From: Methylotuvimicrobium sp. KM2
GTDB lineage: Bacteria; Pseudomonadota; Gammaproteobacteria; Methylococcales; Methylomonadaceae
Reading direction: 5' to 3'
Length of the DNA: 64,000 bases
Assembly: GCF_038051925.1 (NCBI RefSeq)
Contig: NZ_CP150634.1
Span: forward strand, 1,364,001 to 1,428,000
Shown: positions 55,265-64,000 of the stretch, one piece after another
Position numbering within the stretch: the first letter of the stretch is position 1
Layout: each line of letters opens with the position of its first letter
The notes under the pieces: model-generated
What the model was told of the DNA's origin: nothing
What the model saw: the letters and a program-made list of their open reading frames with translations, nothing else
The model's database searches: none
Translations under genes and position numbers: made by a program

Positions 55265-56809
55265 ATGAACAAACTTAAATACGGCTTATTGTGCTTGCTA
55301 ACCGCGAGCGCATACAATGCTAATGCCGAGGATTTACTGACGATCTACCGCCAAGCGCTAGAGGCCGACCCGCAACTTCGTTCGGCGCAATTGCAAGTTG
55401 AAATCGGCTCGGCGCAAAAAGGCCAAGCCTTAGGGCAAATGTTGCCGCAGATCAACGGCACCGCTAACTGGTCAAAGAACGAACAAAAAATATTCGCTCC
55501 AGGCGGGGCTGTCAACAACAGTTACCCGGGTACGCGCTATTTTTTATCGCTCAACCAAACGCTGGTGGATTTCGCCAAATTTTGGGATTGGCGCCGGGCG
55601 TCCAAGGTAGAAGACCAATACGCCGCGGAAGCGATCGAAGCGCAAAACGAATTGATGCATAAAGTCGTGGAGCGCTACTTCGATTGGTTGCAGGCGGATG
55701 ACGAACTCGACTTTGCCCGCAGCGAGAAACAAGCCACCAAAAAACAGCTGGAACAAGTGCGTAAACAATACGCCAAACAAATGCTCAAAATAACCGATGT
55801 CTACGCGTTAGAAGCTCGATTGGACCAGCTTGAAGCCGAAGAAATCATCGCCGAATCTAATCGCGTCAGGGCCGAGGAAAGCCTCCGCGAACTCACCGGC
55901 GTTCATCCGAGCCGGCCGCATGGATTAAAGGACGGCATCGAGTTCAACAAGATAGAAGGCGATTTACAAGACTGGATTGCGATGGCGCAAAGCCAAAATC
56001 CTCAAATGATGGCCAAAACCATAGCCATAGAAGCGGCCGAAAACAATGTCGCCGTGCAAAAATCCAAATACATGCCGGTTGTCGATCTGCAATTGAATTA
56101 TTACGACACCGACACCGGCTTCCAAAGCACCCGGACGCCGCAGATCCAAACGCAAGTGGCCGCGATCAATGTCAATGTCCCGTTATTCTCCGGCGGCACC
56201 ACTACGCACCAGTTGTTCGAGGCGCAGCACAGACTGGAGCAAAGCAAAAACGACAACGAGGCGACCTTACGCGCCTTGATCAAAGAAACCAGCGATGCCT
56301 TTCTCAGCTCAAACGCCAGCGTCAGACATATCAAGGCCGCCCAAAAAGCCCTGGAATCGGCTGTCAAATCAAGAGAGTCGATGGAGCGGGGTCTTTTTTA
56401 CGGTGTCGTGACCGTAAGCGATCTGATCCAGGCGCAACAAAGCGAATACATGTCCAAGCGGGACTTATCGATAGCGCGCTATACCTACATCAAAAACCGC
56501 ATTCGTTTCTTACGATCCATAGGTTCGATCAACGAAAACAACATATTTGAAATCAACGATTGGCTGGATATGGCCGAGGCCGAGCAGGAAGTCAATGCCT
56601 CCCCGATGTCGATCTCCCCGCATCCGCAAGCGAACGACGATAAACCGAGCGATGCCGAACCAAGCCGTCTCGACGCGCCGGCACAAGAAATGACACAACC
56701 GGCGCAAGACGAGCCGCCAATGGAATGGGACGACGAAACCATGGAAAAGGTATTACGCGAAATCAAAAATTCGCGGAACATGCAAGACAGTAAAAATCGC
56801 ACCCAATAA
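55265..56809 (+). CDS. Type I secretion outer-membrane channel (TolC family)
   Basis: 514 residues. Signal peptide (MNKLKYGLLCLLTASAYNAN-A), then two TolC repeats (YRQALEADPQLRSAQLQVEI; VNVPLFSGGTTTHQLFEAQH) and an unusual ~75-residue Pro/Glu/Asp-rich C-terminal tail after residue ~440. The ATG at 55265 is 4 bp after the HlyD-type stop; the frame extending to 55229 lies inside the upstream gene. Third gene of the T1SS operon, separate from the unrelated TolC-like gene at 38877. Confidence 0.92.
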   Translation: MNKLKYGLLCLLTASAYNANAEDLLTIYRQALEADPQLRSAQLQVEIGSAQKGQALGQMLPQINGTANWSKNEQKIFAPGGAVNNSYPGTRYFLSLNQTLVDFAKFWDWRRASKVEDQYAAEAIEAQNELMHKVVERYFDWLQADDELDFARSEKQATKKQLEQVRKQYAKQMLKITDVYALEARLDQLEAEEIIAESNRVRAEESLRELTGVHPSRPHGLKDGIEFNKIEGDLQDWIAMAQSQNPQMMAKTIAIEAAENNVAVQKSKYMPVVDLQLNYYDTDTGFQSTRTPQIQTQVAAINVNVPLFSGGTTTHQLFEAQHRLEQSKNDNEATLRALIKETSDAFLSSNASVRHIKAAQKALESAVKSRESMERGLFYGVVTVSDLIQAQQSEYMSKRDLSIARYTYIKNRIRFLRSIGSINENNIFEINDWLDMAEAEQEVNASPMSISPHPQANDDKPSDAEPSRLDAPAQEMTQPAQDEPPMEWDDETMEKVLREIKNSRNMQDSKNRTQ

Positions 56810-56818
56810 GCAGCAGCA

Positions 56819-57085
56819 AAAAAAGGGGTCAGGTTACATTATCGTTAAATGTAACCTGACCCCTTTTCTGGTTTAATAAATCTGCGGATATTGAACATCA
56901 GTGGCTTCGAAATCGCGACGAAGGCGTCGCTCCCACAAAGGGCTGGATGCTCTGTGGGAGCGATCCCCAGATCGCGATTTCGAAGTCGGGAACGTTGGGC
57001 GACAAAAAATGGTATCGAGGCCTTAGCTAAGATCCGCTGTTTCCCAAACTCTGTTTGGGAAACCCGTCTCGCAAGCTCTGCTTGC
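56819..57085. repeat. 267-bp direct repeat, first copy
   Basis: Begins with the 20-bp-stem hairpin at 56821-56867, then G-arm sequence (TTTAATAAATCTGCGGATAT), a C-type Y-hairpin, and TTTCCCAAACTCTGTTTGGG. Repeated almost unchanged at 57215-57481, 396 bp further on. Confidence 0.85.
56821..56867 (+). terminator. 20-bp perfect hairpin after the T1SS operon
   Basis: AAAAGGGGTCAGGTTACATT, a 7-base loop, and its exact complement ending in CCCCTTTT. Only 12 bp after the stop of the TolC-like gene. It could terminate transcription from either side, although the stem is longer than in normal terminators. An identical hairpin is at 57217-57263. Confidence 0.65.
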
Positions 57086-57214
57086 TGGCTTTCTATCGCG
57101 GGACGGGTTATACAACCTGTCCCCAACGTTTTGGTTTGGCCTAAATATTTCGGTTTGTTAAGTCCTCACCCCAACCCTCTCCCAATGCGGGCGAGGGTAA
57201 AAAAAGGGGTCATA

Positions 57215-57481
57215 AAAAAAGGGGTCAGGTTACATTATCGTTAAATGTAACCTGACCCCTTTTCTGGTTTAATAAATCTGCGGATATTGAACATCAGTGG
57301 CTTCGGAATCGCGACGAAGGCGTCGCTCCCACAAAGGGCTGGATGCTCTGTGGGAGCGATCCCCAGATCGCGATTTCGAAGTCGGGAACGCTGGGCGACA
57401 AAAATGGTATCGAGGCCTCATTAGCTAAGATCCGCTGTTTCCCAAACTCTGTTTGGGAAACCCGTCCCGCAAGCTCTGCTT
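57215..57481. repeat. 267-bp direct repeat, second copy
   Basis: Second copy of the 56819 unit including its hairpin (57217-57263). Preceded by a partial duplicate AAAAAGGGGTCATAAAAAAA at the junction, a possible slippage footprint. From here to 57727 there are only short dyads and TCTCCCAATGCGGGCGAGGG tracts; no gene. Confidence 0.85.
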
Positions 57482-57727
57482 TTCATCGTTCCTACGCTCT
57501 GCGTCCCCAAAGGTCGATAATCCCGACAAGAACAACGATACATTCTCTGCAGTTTCTTAATCCGATTGTCCGCTGCAGTCGACGCAGAGCGTCTAAAGCG
57601 GCATTCCCACGCAGAGCATGGGAACGAGCGTTTAGTGGGGATACCTCAGAACCTGACCCCTCTCCCAATGCGGGCGAGGGGGTATAATGCCGAAACTTCA
57701 AGTGCGAAAAGGCGTCCTTCGAAAACC

Positions 57728-60418
57728 TCAAAAAAACTCAAAGTCTGCAACAGTCAAATTAGCCGCGGTAAAGCCGCTCTCATCAACAATTCCCACCTTT
57801 ACGATGGGTTCGGCCTTGGAATTATTTTCGGCATCGTAATAAAGAATCCCGGTTTTCGTATTGTAAACGAGAAACGATGCCGTGTCGGTGTGCGCTCTTT
57901 TTAGCCCCGGACCGCTGATGAAATTAATGCTTCCGTCTTGATTCGGATCTAACCCTGAATAAATCGCGGAACTGAGCCTAATGATATCGCCAGAAAAATC
58001 GTCGATAAAATCTCGATTTTTTCCACTCGGCTGGGTATCGAAAACAAAAGTATCCATTCCCGCGCCGCCGTTGAGTCTGTCTCGACCTAATCCGCCATAA
58101 ATAATGTCGTCGCCATCGCCGCCAAAGATGCGATTATTGCCGCTATTGCCTTTCAGGACATTATTGCTGCTATTGCCGACTAACTTGAAATTACCGTTTC
58201 CGGTCAATGTCACATTTTCTATGTATTCCAAGCCTTTCAGGGGGCCTTTATGCGGTTGGCTCAAATCGACTTTGGCCGCAATCTCTAAGGTATCGATGCC
58301 ACCGGTATCGAAAATCACAAGCCGATTACCCAGTGCGATATACAGATCGTTACCCTTGCCGCCTTCCAAAATATCCGGTTCGCCTCTGATATTGCCGCCG
58401 ATCAGCACATCGTTGAAATCCGTCCCCTTCAGCACGCTGGCAGCGGCGGTATCCCTATCTTCCACGGTCACGCCGGTACTGCCCCCGTCCTCTAGGTCGA
58501 TATCGTCCGAAAGAGACAACACTTCCCCGTCAGCGAATTGCAGTGACCCGACGCCTTGAATGCTATATTCCAGGCCTTCGCCTTTGAGCGTGTAGATGCC
58601 GCTAATCACGCTCAAAGTATAATCGTCGATCAAGCCCTCCAATTGCAAAATATTGGAACCTCCACCGCCGATAATCACATCATTGCCGGGGCTGCCGATA
58701 AAAATGTCGTTACCGGGGCCGCCGATCAAGATATCGTCTCCGGCTCCGCCATTTAAAATATTATTGCCGCGACCGCCGCGAATCACATCGTTGCCGTCTC
58801 CTCCGATCAATTCATCGTTCCCGTCGCCGCCGCTAATGTCGACGCCGACTGTACCGTTGGCGATTATCGTATCGTCCCCGCTGCCGCCGGATAGCGAACG
58901 GCCCAACGGTTTCCCGGAAGCATCGTAACGTTGCATGACGATTTCGGTGGCGGCGTCGCCGTCTTGAAAAACGCCTTGTTGATGGCCGTCTTGGTATTCG
59001 GCTTCCCAAGATACGACAAAGCCGCCGTCGCTCAAGCCGATGACGGTCGGTTGTTGCTGCGAATCGTGCACGGTAGTGTTGACTTGAAACTCCCCGCCCA
59101 CTTTAGTGCCGTTGGCGTTAAACCGTTGACCGTAGACGCCCCAATAACTTTCGTCTTGCAACATGGATTGCCAAACCACGACGAAACCGCCGTCGGCCAG
59201 CGCCGCGACCGCCGGTTGAGCTTGGTCGTAGGTCGTGAATGAGTTGACATGAATTTCACCATTAAGCGCTTGACCGCTTGCGTTATAGAGTCGAGCAACA
59301 ATACTGAAGTCATGGGCATCGAGATCTTGCTCCGGAATATCGTAAGCATCGCGCGGCGCTTGCCAGACAACGACAATATTGCCGTTGCTAAGTTGTGTGG
59401 AAGTCGGAAATTTCTGCTCGCTTGCCAATTCGTTGAAATCCGGGTTGCCTACCTCGCCTTTCGGTGTTTCAAAGGTCGAGTTGATGGCGATTCCGCTATC
59501 ATTGGCGGTCAAAAACCCCATAAACTGTCCGTCCTTATCGAAGCGCTTGGCAAAAATCAGCATTTGCTCGGTTCCGGTGCTGATCGCTTCATAGCCGATG
59601 ATGTATCCTCCGTTAGCCAGCGCCGTAACAAAGGCATCCGATCCGCCTGAGTCGCTGATTTTGGTTTCCCAGTCCAACGGGTTGCCGAATTTATCGAAAA
59701 GTTGACTGAATACGCCGGTTTGATTGGGCGTGCTGCCCATGGCAATACCGTTTTGTAATGAGTCGCCCTGGTTATTTGAACTCCAGGCGACGACGAATTT
59801 GTCGTCTTCCAATACCGCAATGGCAGGCAAGCCTTGATCGTCGGTTAAGGTATCGTTGGCTCGGAAAATGTTGGAAGTGGGTTTGCCCGCGGCGTCGAAC
59901 AGTTGCACATGGATACCGCTACCGTCGGCATCCGGCGCTGACCAAGCCAGGACGATACTGCCGTCGGAAAACAAAGCCGGGCGGACGTTTGCGCCCTCGC
60001 CGATTCCGGTAAGGATTCTTTGATCGGGTCCAAGTCCCCGGCCGTTAGTGTCGAATTTCCGAAAATAATAGCCGCCGGGTCCTTGCCAAAAGTTAATGAA
60101 GCCGCCGTCGGGATACGCCAATAGTGTGGAAGCCTCTTGTGCTCCGGCCGTTAGGATGTTGACTAGCGTTTCTTGCGATAGCAGGATTTGTTTGTGATCG
60201 CCTTTAAAATGAATTTTTTCGACATTGATCAGTCGATTCGATCCGTCGTTCCCATTGATATCGGTAACGATAACCTCGTTTTCGTTAATTTCAATAGTAT
60301 AGTCAGTGGAATTGCCATTGAAGAAAACGATATCGAGGCCGTCTTTGCCATCGATGGTGTGATTACCGGTAGTCGCATTAAAAATATCTCTGTCATCGGT
60401 TCCAGTTAATGTTGCCAT
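57728..60418 (-). CDS. RTX-type calcium-binding secreted protein
   Basis: 896 residues, no Sec signal peptide. Residues ~75-490 contain several ~50-70 residue repeats around GGFVVVWQS-like/GGFVVSWEA strands with FNANGTKVGGEFQVNT spacers, resembling a beta-propeller. Then RTX nonapeptides bind calcium: ~508-590 (GGSGDDTII, GGDGNDELI, GGAGDDILI, GGPGNDIFI) and ~759-790 (GGDGDDIIYGGLGRDRLNGG). The end (LTVADFEFF) fits an uncleaved C-terminal T1SS signal. Convergent with the T1SS operon, its likely exporter. No catalytic motif recognised; an adhesin or surface-layer protein is a reasonable guess. Confidence 0.85.
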   Translation of the reverse strand: MATLTGTDDRDIFNATTGNHTIDGKDGLDIVFFNGNSTDYTIEINENEVIVTDINGNDGSNRLINVEKIHFKGDHKQILLSQETLVNILTAGAQEASTLLAYPDGGFINFWQGPGGYYFRKFDTNGRGLGPDQRILTGIGEGANVRPALFSDGSIVLAWSAPDADGSGIHVQLFDAAGKPTSNIFRANDTLTDDQGLPAIAVLEDDKFVVAWSSNNQGDSLQNGIAMGSTPNQTGVFSQLFDKFGNPLDWETKISDSGGSDAFVTALANGGYIIGYEAISTGTEQMLIFAKRFDKDGQFMGFLTANDSGIAINSTFETPKGEVGNPDFNELASEQKFPTSTQLSNGNIVVVWQAPRDAYDIPEQDLDAHDFSIVARLYNASGQALNGEIHVNSFTTYDQAQPAVAALADGGFVVVWQSMLQDESYWGVYGQRFNANGTKVGGEFQVNTTVHDSQQQPTVIGLSDGGFVVSWEAEYQDGHQQGVFQDGDAATEIVMQRYDASGKPLGRSLSGGSGDDTIIANGTVGVDISGGDGNDELIGGDGNDVIRGGRGNNILNGGAGDDILIGGPGNDIFIGSPGNDVIIGGGGSNILQLEGLIDDYTLSVISGIYTLKGEGLEYSIQGVGSLQFADGEVLSLSDDIDLEDGGSTGVTVEDRDTAAASVLKGTDFNDVLIGGNIRGEPDILEGGKGNDLYIALGNRLVIFDTGGIDTLEIAAKVDLSQPHKGPLKGLEYIENVTLTGNGNFKLVGNSSNNVLKGNSGNNRIFGGDGDDIIYGGLGRDRLNGGAGMDTFVFDTQPSGKNRDFIDDFSGDIIRLSSAIYSGLDPNQDGSINFISGPGLKRAHTDTASFLVYNTKTGILYYDAENNSKAEPIVKVGIVDESGFTAANLTVADFEFF

Positions 60419-60676
60419 TCAATTAGCCTCTTTAAATTTGATGAAGGAATTACTTTACCCTTAGCTAGTTCAAGCTTCAAAATCATAGGTTCTAACCCAG
60501 CATGTTAGTGGGCTGGGATAAAAGGGGAGGGTAAAAACCGAAAATTTGAGTGTGGGTACAATATGTAGATTTAGAATAGTTTAGCTGTCTGTGAATGGCT
60601 ATAAAAAATCAAAAAATTTTTTATTCGCGTCCAACGCTGGGAGACAGTGGGCCGTAACAAATAAAGGGGTCAGGAA

Positions 60677-61788
60677 TGTAGGGTGGGTAGAGCAAAGCGA
60701 AACCCACCATAGAACGCCACGCAAGTCATTTCCTGATTAGCAAGTTTCTTCAGCTAAAGCCCAAAGATCAGCATATCCCCTAGCAGGACGGGGTTCGCAA
60801 GCCATGCGCGTCAAGCTAAAAACGGCCAACCCACATCACGCTATTTCCCAAGCTCCAGCTTGGGAAAGACACCCCGGAAGCTCCAGCTTCCTGAGACCGA
60901 CACAACCTCCGCACATTCTGAATCAAGCCCGACTCGCTCGTTCAATCTTTCTTGAATTTTCGGGAAGCTAGAGCTTCCTGAACAGGTTACCCAAGCTAGA
61001 GCTTGGGTAACAGCATAATGTCATTTTAACAAATCGCGGATTTGGTCATGGGCGGCGTTATCTTAACCGTAACCGCCCTCAAACAAAGCGATGGGTTTCC
61101 GCTTCGCTGCTACCCATCCTACGGCGTCGGAAGTTTGATAGGCGGCTATGTAGGGTGGGTAGAGCAAAGCGAAACCCACCATAGAACGCCACGCAAGTCA
61201 TTTCCTGATTAGCAAGTTTCTTCAGCTAAAGCCCAAAGATCAGCATATCCCCTAGCAGGACGGGGTTCGCAAGCCATGCGCGTCAAGCTAAAAACGGCCA
61301 ACCCACATCACGCTATTTCCCAAGCTCCAGCTTGGGAAAGACACCCCGGAAGCTCCAGCTTCCTGAGACCGACACAACCTCCGCACATTCTGAATCAAAC
61401 CCGACTCGCTCGTTCAATCTTTCTTGATTTTCGGGAAGCTAGAGCTTCCTGAACAGGTTACCCAAGCTAGAGCTTGGGTAACAGCATAATGTCATTTTAA
61501 CAAATCGCGGGAAGGACCATGAGCGGCGTTATCATAACCGTACCCGCCCTCAAACAAAGCGATGGGTTTCCGCTTCGCTGCTACCCATCCTACGGCGCCG
61601 GAAATTGGATAGACGGCTAATGTAGGGTGGGTAGAGCAAAGCGAAACCCACCATAGAACGCCACGAAAGTCATTTTACAAATCGCGGGAAGGGCCATGGG
61701 CGGCGTTATCTTAATCGTACCCGCCCTCAAAAACAAAGCGATGGGTTTCCGCTTCGCTGCTACCCATCCTACGGCGCCGGAATTTCAC
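60677..61788. repeat. Tandem repeat with 472-bp period (2 full units and a partial one)
   Basis: Units start with TGTAGGGTGGGTAGAGCAAA at 60677, 61149 and 61621, exactly 472 bp apart. Each full unit holds the CCCACCATAGAACGCCACG segment, the AAGCTCCAGCTTGGGAAAG dyads and ends with GCTACCCATCCTACGGCG. The third is cut to about 168 bp by one internal deletion. The outer ends of a unit (GGGTGGGTAGAGCAAAGCG versus CGCTTCGCTGCTACCCATCC) are loosely inverted. Non-coding. Confidence 0.9.
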
Positions 61789-61812
61789 AGCATACCCAGG
61801 CTTAAAAATGAA

Positions 61813-62052
61813 CTAATTGGCCATGCCGGAAGTAGGGTAGAGTTCTTTACCCTCTTTTGCCAGTTCGTCATTCAATGCCTTGGCATAGGCCGCTCTAGCG
61901 GTTTGTGTAATACCCAGCAAAGTATTCAAACGTTGAATTTCAGCGTCGGTCACGCGCAGATTGTTAATCTGATTCTTGGCGTTCTCGGACAGATCGTTCA
62001 AATCGTATTCAATACCGTTGATAGTGACGATTTGTTTGTTTGCTTCACTCAT
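61813..62052 (-). CDS. DUF6447-type small protein
   Basis: 79 residues: MSEANKQIVTINGIEYDLND, LSENAKNQINNLRVTDAEIQ, TQTARAAYAKALNDELAKEG. Small soluble helical protein of a type found beside SapC-like and RTX secretion genes; function unknown. AAGGAGA with 9-base spacing before ATG 62052. Lies between the RTX gene and the SapC gene on the same strand. Confidence 0.75.
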   Translation of the reverse strand: MSEANKQIVTINGIEYDLNDLSENAKNQINNLRVTDAEIQRLNTLLGITQTARAAYAKALNDELAKEGKELYPTSGMAN

Positions 62053-62210
62053 GAATTTAAGTCTCCTTAGCTAAGTTATAGTTTGTGTGTGGTCATATTT
62101 GCGGATTTTACGACAATGCTATTTTGTTTGTTCGAGTAATGATTCGCATCCCCTTATCGTTACATTTTTCGCAAAGCGTCCGTTCGCTGAGCGGAGTCGA
62201 AGCGAACCGG

Positions 62211-62246
62211 CTTTGCCGGACGGCTTATACAACCCGTCCGGCAAAG
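62211..62246. terminator. Hairpin between SapC-like gene and DUF6447 gene
   Basis: CTTTGCCGGACGG ... CCGTCCGGCAAAG, 13-bp perfect arms, 41 bp after the SapC-like stop. A GC-rich hairpin without a clear T run; a possible terminator or REP unit. Confidence 0.45.
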
Positions 62247-62286
62247 CAACCCAGGCAAAAAGCCGGCGGCAGAGTAAGAGTCCTGG

Positions 62287-63108
62287 TTAAAAATTAAATT
62301 TCAACGTATCGTCCTTAGTGCCGAACAACGTATCGAAATCCACGGACGGAGCGGGTTGCGCATCGCTGCGCGCCTTGTGTTCGCGGTAGCGTAAATCCTG
62401 CAGCCGGGCCTGGCTGAAAAGCTGGGCATACGCCAAGCCTAGCGCGCTGGTTTTGGCAAGACTTTGATACGTCTCGGGGCTCAAAGAACGCAAACGTTGC
62501 TCGTCGATCTGATAAAAACCGCCCAAATTTTGCTGTTTCTTGGCTTTTTCCGGATCGGCGTCGTTAGAGTTGGGTTGCCAACTGATAGTCCAGGGCTGAA
62601 TCAACTCGGCTTGTTGCAGGGCATCGGTCAAAGCTTGCGTCAATTGCTGGTTTTGCAGGCGTTGCGTCAAAAAGTTAAGAATTTGACCTGCGGCCTCGGT
62701 TAATTCCCCGCTCTCCTGATAAAGTAAAGTGTCTTCTGGCTGGGCCGGGTTATGCAACAAGGGACTGGTGATGTCGACGGCTAGAGCTGCCTTGCCGTGT
62801 TCATCCGGTAACAGGCTGAAAGGATAGCCGCGGAAAAAACTCGGAACATAAGGCGCAAGCCATTTACCATGCCCATCCAAATAGACATTACGGTTAGGAC
62901 GCAGGCCCAATAAGGCGATCAATTGAAACTTAACCGGCTCGGTAGGCGATACCGGAATAAATGCCAGAGCATAATAAGGTAAAGTTTGCGTCAGCTCGGC
63001 CATTAAAATCGGACAATAAACGTCCTGGCTAGCAAAGGCGTAATGAGTAAATTTTTGCCAGCCGGCTTGGCTGTGGGCTTTAGGGTCTAATAATTGCCAG
63101 CGGTTCAT
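62287..63108 (-). CDS. SapC-like protein
   Basis: 273 residues: N-terminal HYAFASQDVYCPILMAELTQ and YYALAFIPVSPTEPVKFQLI, then ALLGLRPNRNVYLDGHGKWL, VPSFFRGYPFSLLPDEHGKA, and a helical C-terminal half. This is the SapC family, named from Campylobacter surface-layer genes and often found near T1SS/RTX clusters. No signal peptide or catalytic motif seen. TGGAG 6 bases before ATG 63108. Probably part of the surface-protein export set with the RTX protein and T1SS. Confidence 0.83.
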   Translation of the reverse strand: MNRWQLLDPKAHSQAGWQKFTHYAFASQDVYCPILMAELTQTLPYYALAFIPVSPTEPVKFQLIALLGLRPNRNVYLDGHGKWLAPYVPSFFRGYPFSLLPDEHGKAALAVDITSPLLHNPAQPEDTLLYQESGELTEAAGQILNFLTQRLQNQQLTQALTDALQQAELIQPWTISWQPNSNDADPEKAKKQQNLGGFYQIDEQRLRSLSPETYQSLAKTSALGLAYAQLFSQARLQDLRYREHKARSDAQPAPSVDFDTLFGTKDDTLKFNF

Positions 63109-63263
63109 CGTTACTCCATTTGACGTTGTTCAAGAAACGAATTATACATGCTTTGACATTCTAAATGGGCGCAAGTCCGTATAAATTTACCTCGAATCGG
63201 GTTTAATCGCAGATTGGCGAGGAATAGTATATATACCTTTCGCACTTGAAATTTCGGCAATGC

Positions 63264-63352
63264 CAGAGGAGGCGCCAGGGTGTCCGATCAAGGCTTTGCC
63301 AGCATGGAGCTGGCATAGAGACTGCATGGACGTAACTATTCAGTCTCCCGGC
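63264..63352 (+). repeat. Structured repeat B, copy 8 (degenerate)
   Basis: Inner hairpin GCCAGC/GCTGGC and the ATAGAGACTGCATGGACGTA core remnant align with copy 6, but the arms are mostly lost. Confidence 0.55.
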
Positions 63353-63372
63353 AATTATCGTTCCCATGCTCT

Positions 63373-63601
63373 GCGCTCGCCGTTATACACAAGTGCCGGT
63401 AAACTTGCTAAACAGAGTTCGTCGTATACTTGGAAACGGTGCTGTTTGATAAATCTGCGGATATTGAACATCAGTGGCTTTCCCTCACCTAACGCTAGGT
63501 GAGGGAAAGTCGGGAGCGTTGGGCGGCAAAAAATGGTATCGAAGCCTCATTAGCTAAGATTACAAAACAGTAATTTTTGACTTGTGTATAACGGCGAGTG
63601 C
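63373..63601 (+). repeat. MITE-like repeat G, copy 4 (F-type centre)
   Basis: 229 bp with 21-bp terminal inverted repeats differing at one base (GCGCTCGCCGTTATACACAA... / ...TTGTGTATAACGGCGAGTGC). The arms match copy 1, but the centre is the F palindrome CCCTCACCTAACGCTAGGTG instead of the C hairpin. Confidence 0.8.
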
Positions 63602-64000
63602 TCTGCGTGGGAATGCCTGAGTACCGCTCCAGCGGTACGAGACGCCAGAGCGTCTCGGTCTTCATTCCCACGCTGGAGCGTGGGAACGATAGGGGGGGTG
63701 AACAATTACACAAGGACAGCAAAAAAGTCCGGCTATGGAATCGATATATCGATAAATAAACAATGAAAAAACATTTTAATTAAATCAAATATATAAAACT
63801 TAAATTACACTAAAATACTTCAATCATAGTAATAGAAAGCCAAATTTTAAGCATTATTTCACCCAAAATAAGGGCGGTCCCTAGAAAAATTATTAAAAAC
63901 TCTCTATACTCAAGCACCGTAAGCTATCAACTCAGTCCAGCTCTTTACTTAGAAAGGCTGATCAAGGTATAGTGCATACAAAATTCAGTGCGTATCAAAA

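Larger units (their letters stand above)
63109..64000. other. Terminal gap: degenerate B, G element, then AT-rich sequence
   Basis: B copy 8 (63264-63352), G copy 4 (63373-63601), a CGCTCCAGCGGTACGAGACG / GCCAGAGCGTCTCGG dyad region (63630-63690), then about 280 bp of AT-rich unique sequence to the window end with no start of a recognisable gene. Confidence 0.6.

Overview
The window looks like a chromosomal segment of a gammaproteobacterium, probably a Methylococcales-type methanotroph. This is an inference from general gene style and gene order; no methane or methanol oxidation gene lies in the window, so the assignment is tentative. Genes are conventional and often tightly overlapping. The gaps between operons are unusually long (0.3 to 1.4 kb) and packed with interspersed palindromic and structured repeats, which is the most striking feature of the DNA.

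Layout. 0.7-1.4 kb: coaD and a 2[4Fe-4S] ferredoxin. 2.0-3.5 kb: a B12-binding radical SAM protein. 3.6-13.1 kb: the transcription/translation block tRNA-fMet, rimP, nusA, infB, rbfA, truB, rpsO, pnp, in the enterobacterial order but with repeats inserted around rpsO. 14.5 kb: a periplasmic cytochrome c6-like protein. 15.2-20.6 kb: a possible peptide-ligase/peptidase system (RimK-type ATP-grasp, DUF2817 zinc hydrolase, GNAT fused to a C39-like peptidase, DUF155 protein). 21.1-23.8 kb (minus): a cobalamin riboswitch controlling btuB and a btuM-like solitary ECF-type B12 transporter. 24.5-35.5 kb (minus): late cobalamin genes in two blocks, cobD-cbiB-thrB-like-bluB-cobT and cobS-cobC-cobQ-cobU.

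The two cob blocks are separated by about 3.2 kb (27.7-30.97 kb) that I read as a small integron cassette array without an integrase: two hicBA toxin-antitoxin cassettes, a broken peroxiredoxin gene and a DUF29 gene, with attC-like sites after both hicA genes. One hicA (58 codons, GTG start) is short and easily missed.

35.8-48.7 kb: a folate/biopterin-type MFS transporter, a rhodanese lipoprotein, two heptamer tandem arrays, a TolC-family protein, a trehalose synthase-maltokinase fusion and a 1,300-residue FAD/Fe-S oxidoreductase. 49.3-63.1 kb: a secretion region with a secreted metzincin protease, a complete type I secretion system (ABC, membrane fusion, TolC-like), and convergent to it an RTX protein, a DUF6447-type small protein and a SapC-like protein.

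Repeats. Eight copies of a structured element (called B here) share a conserved core, but each is enclosed by unrelated yet mutually complementary arms. One B copy carries a 64-bp insertion with perfect 14-bp terminal inverted repeats and a TTCA target duplication. A second family (G) looks like a MITE with 14-21 bp terminal inverted repeats and an interchangeable internal hairpin. Other families (A, C, D, E, F) and two local duplications (472-bp period; a 267-bp repeat 396 bp apart) fill most of the remaining gaps.
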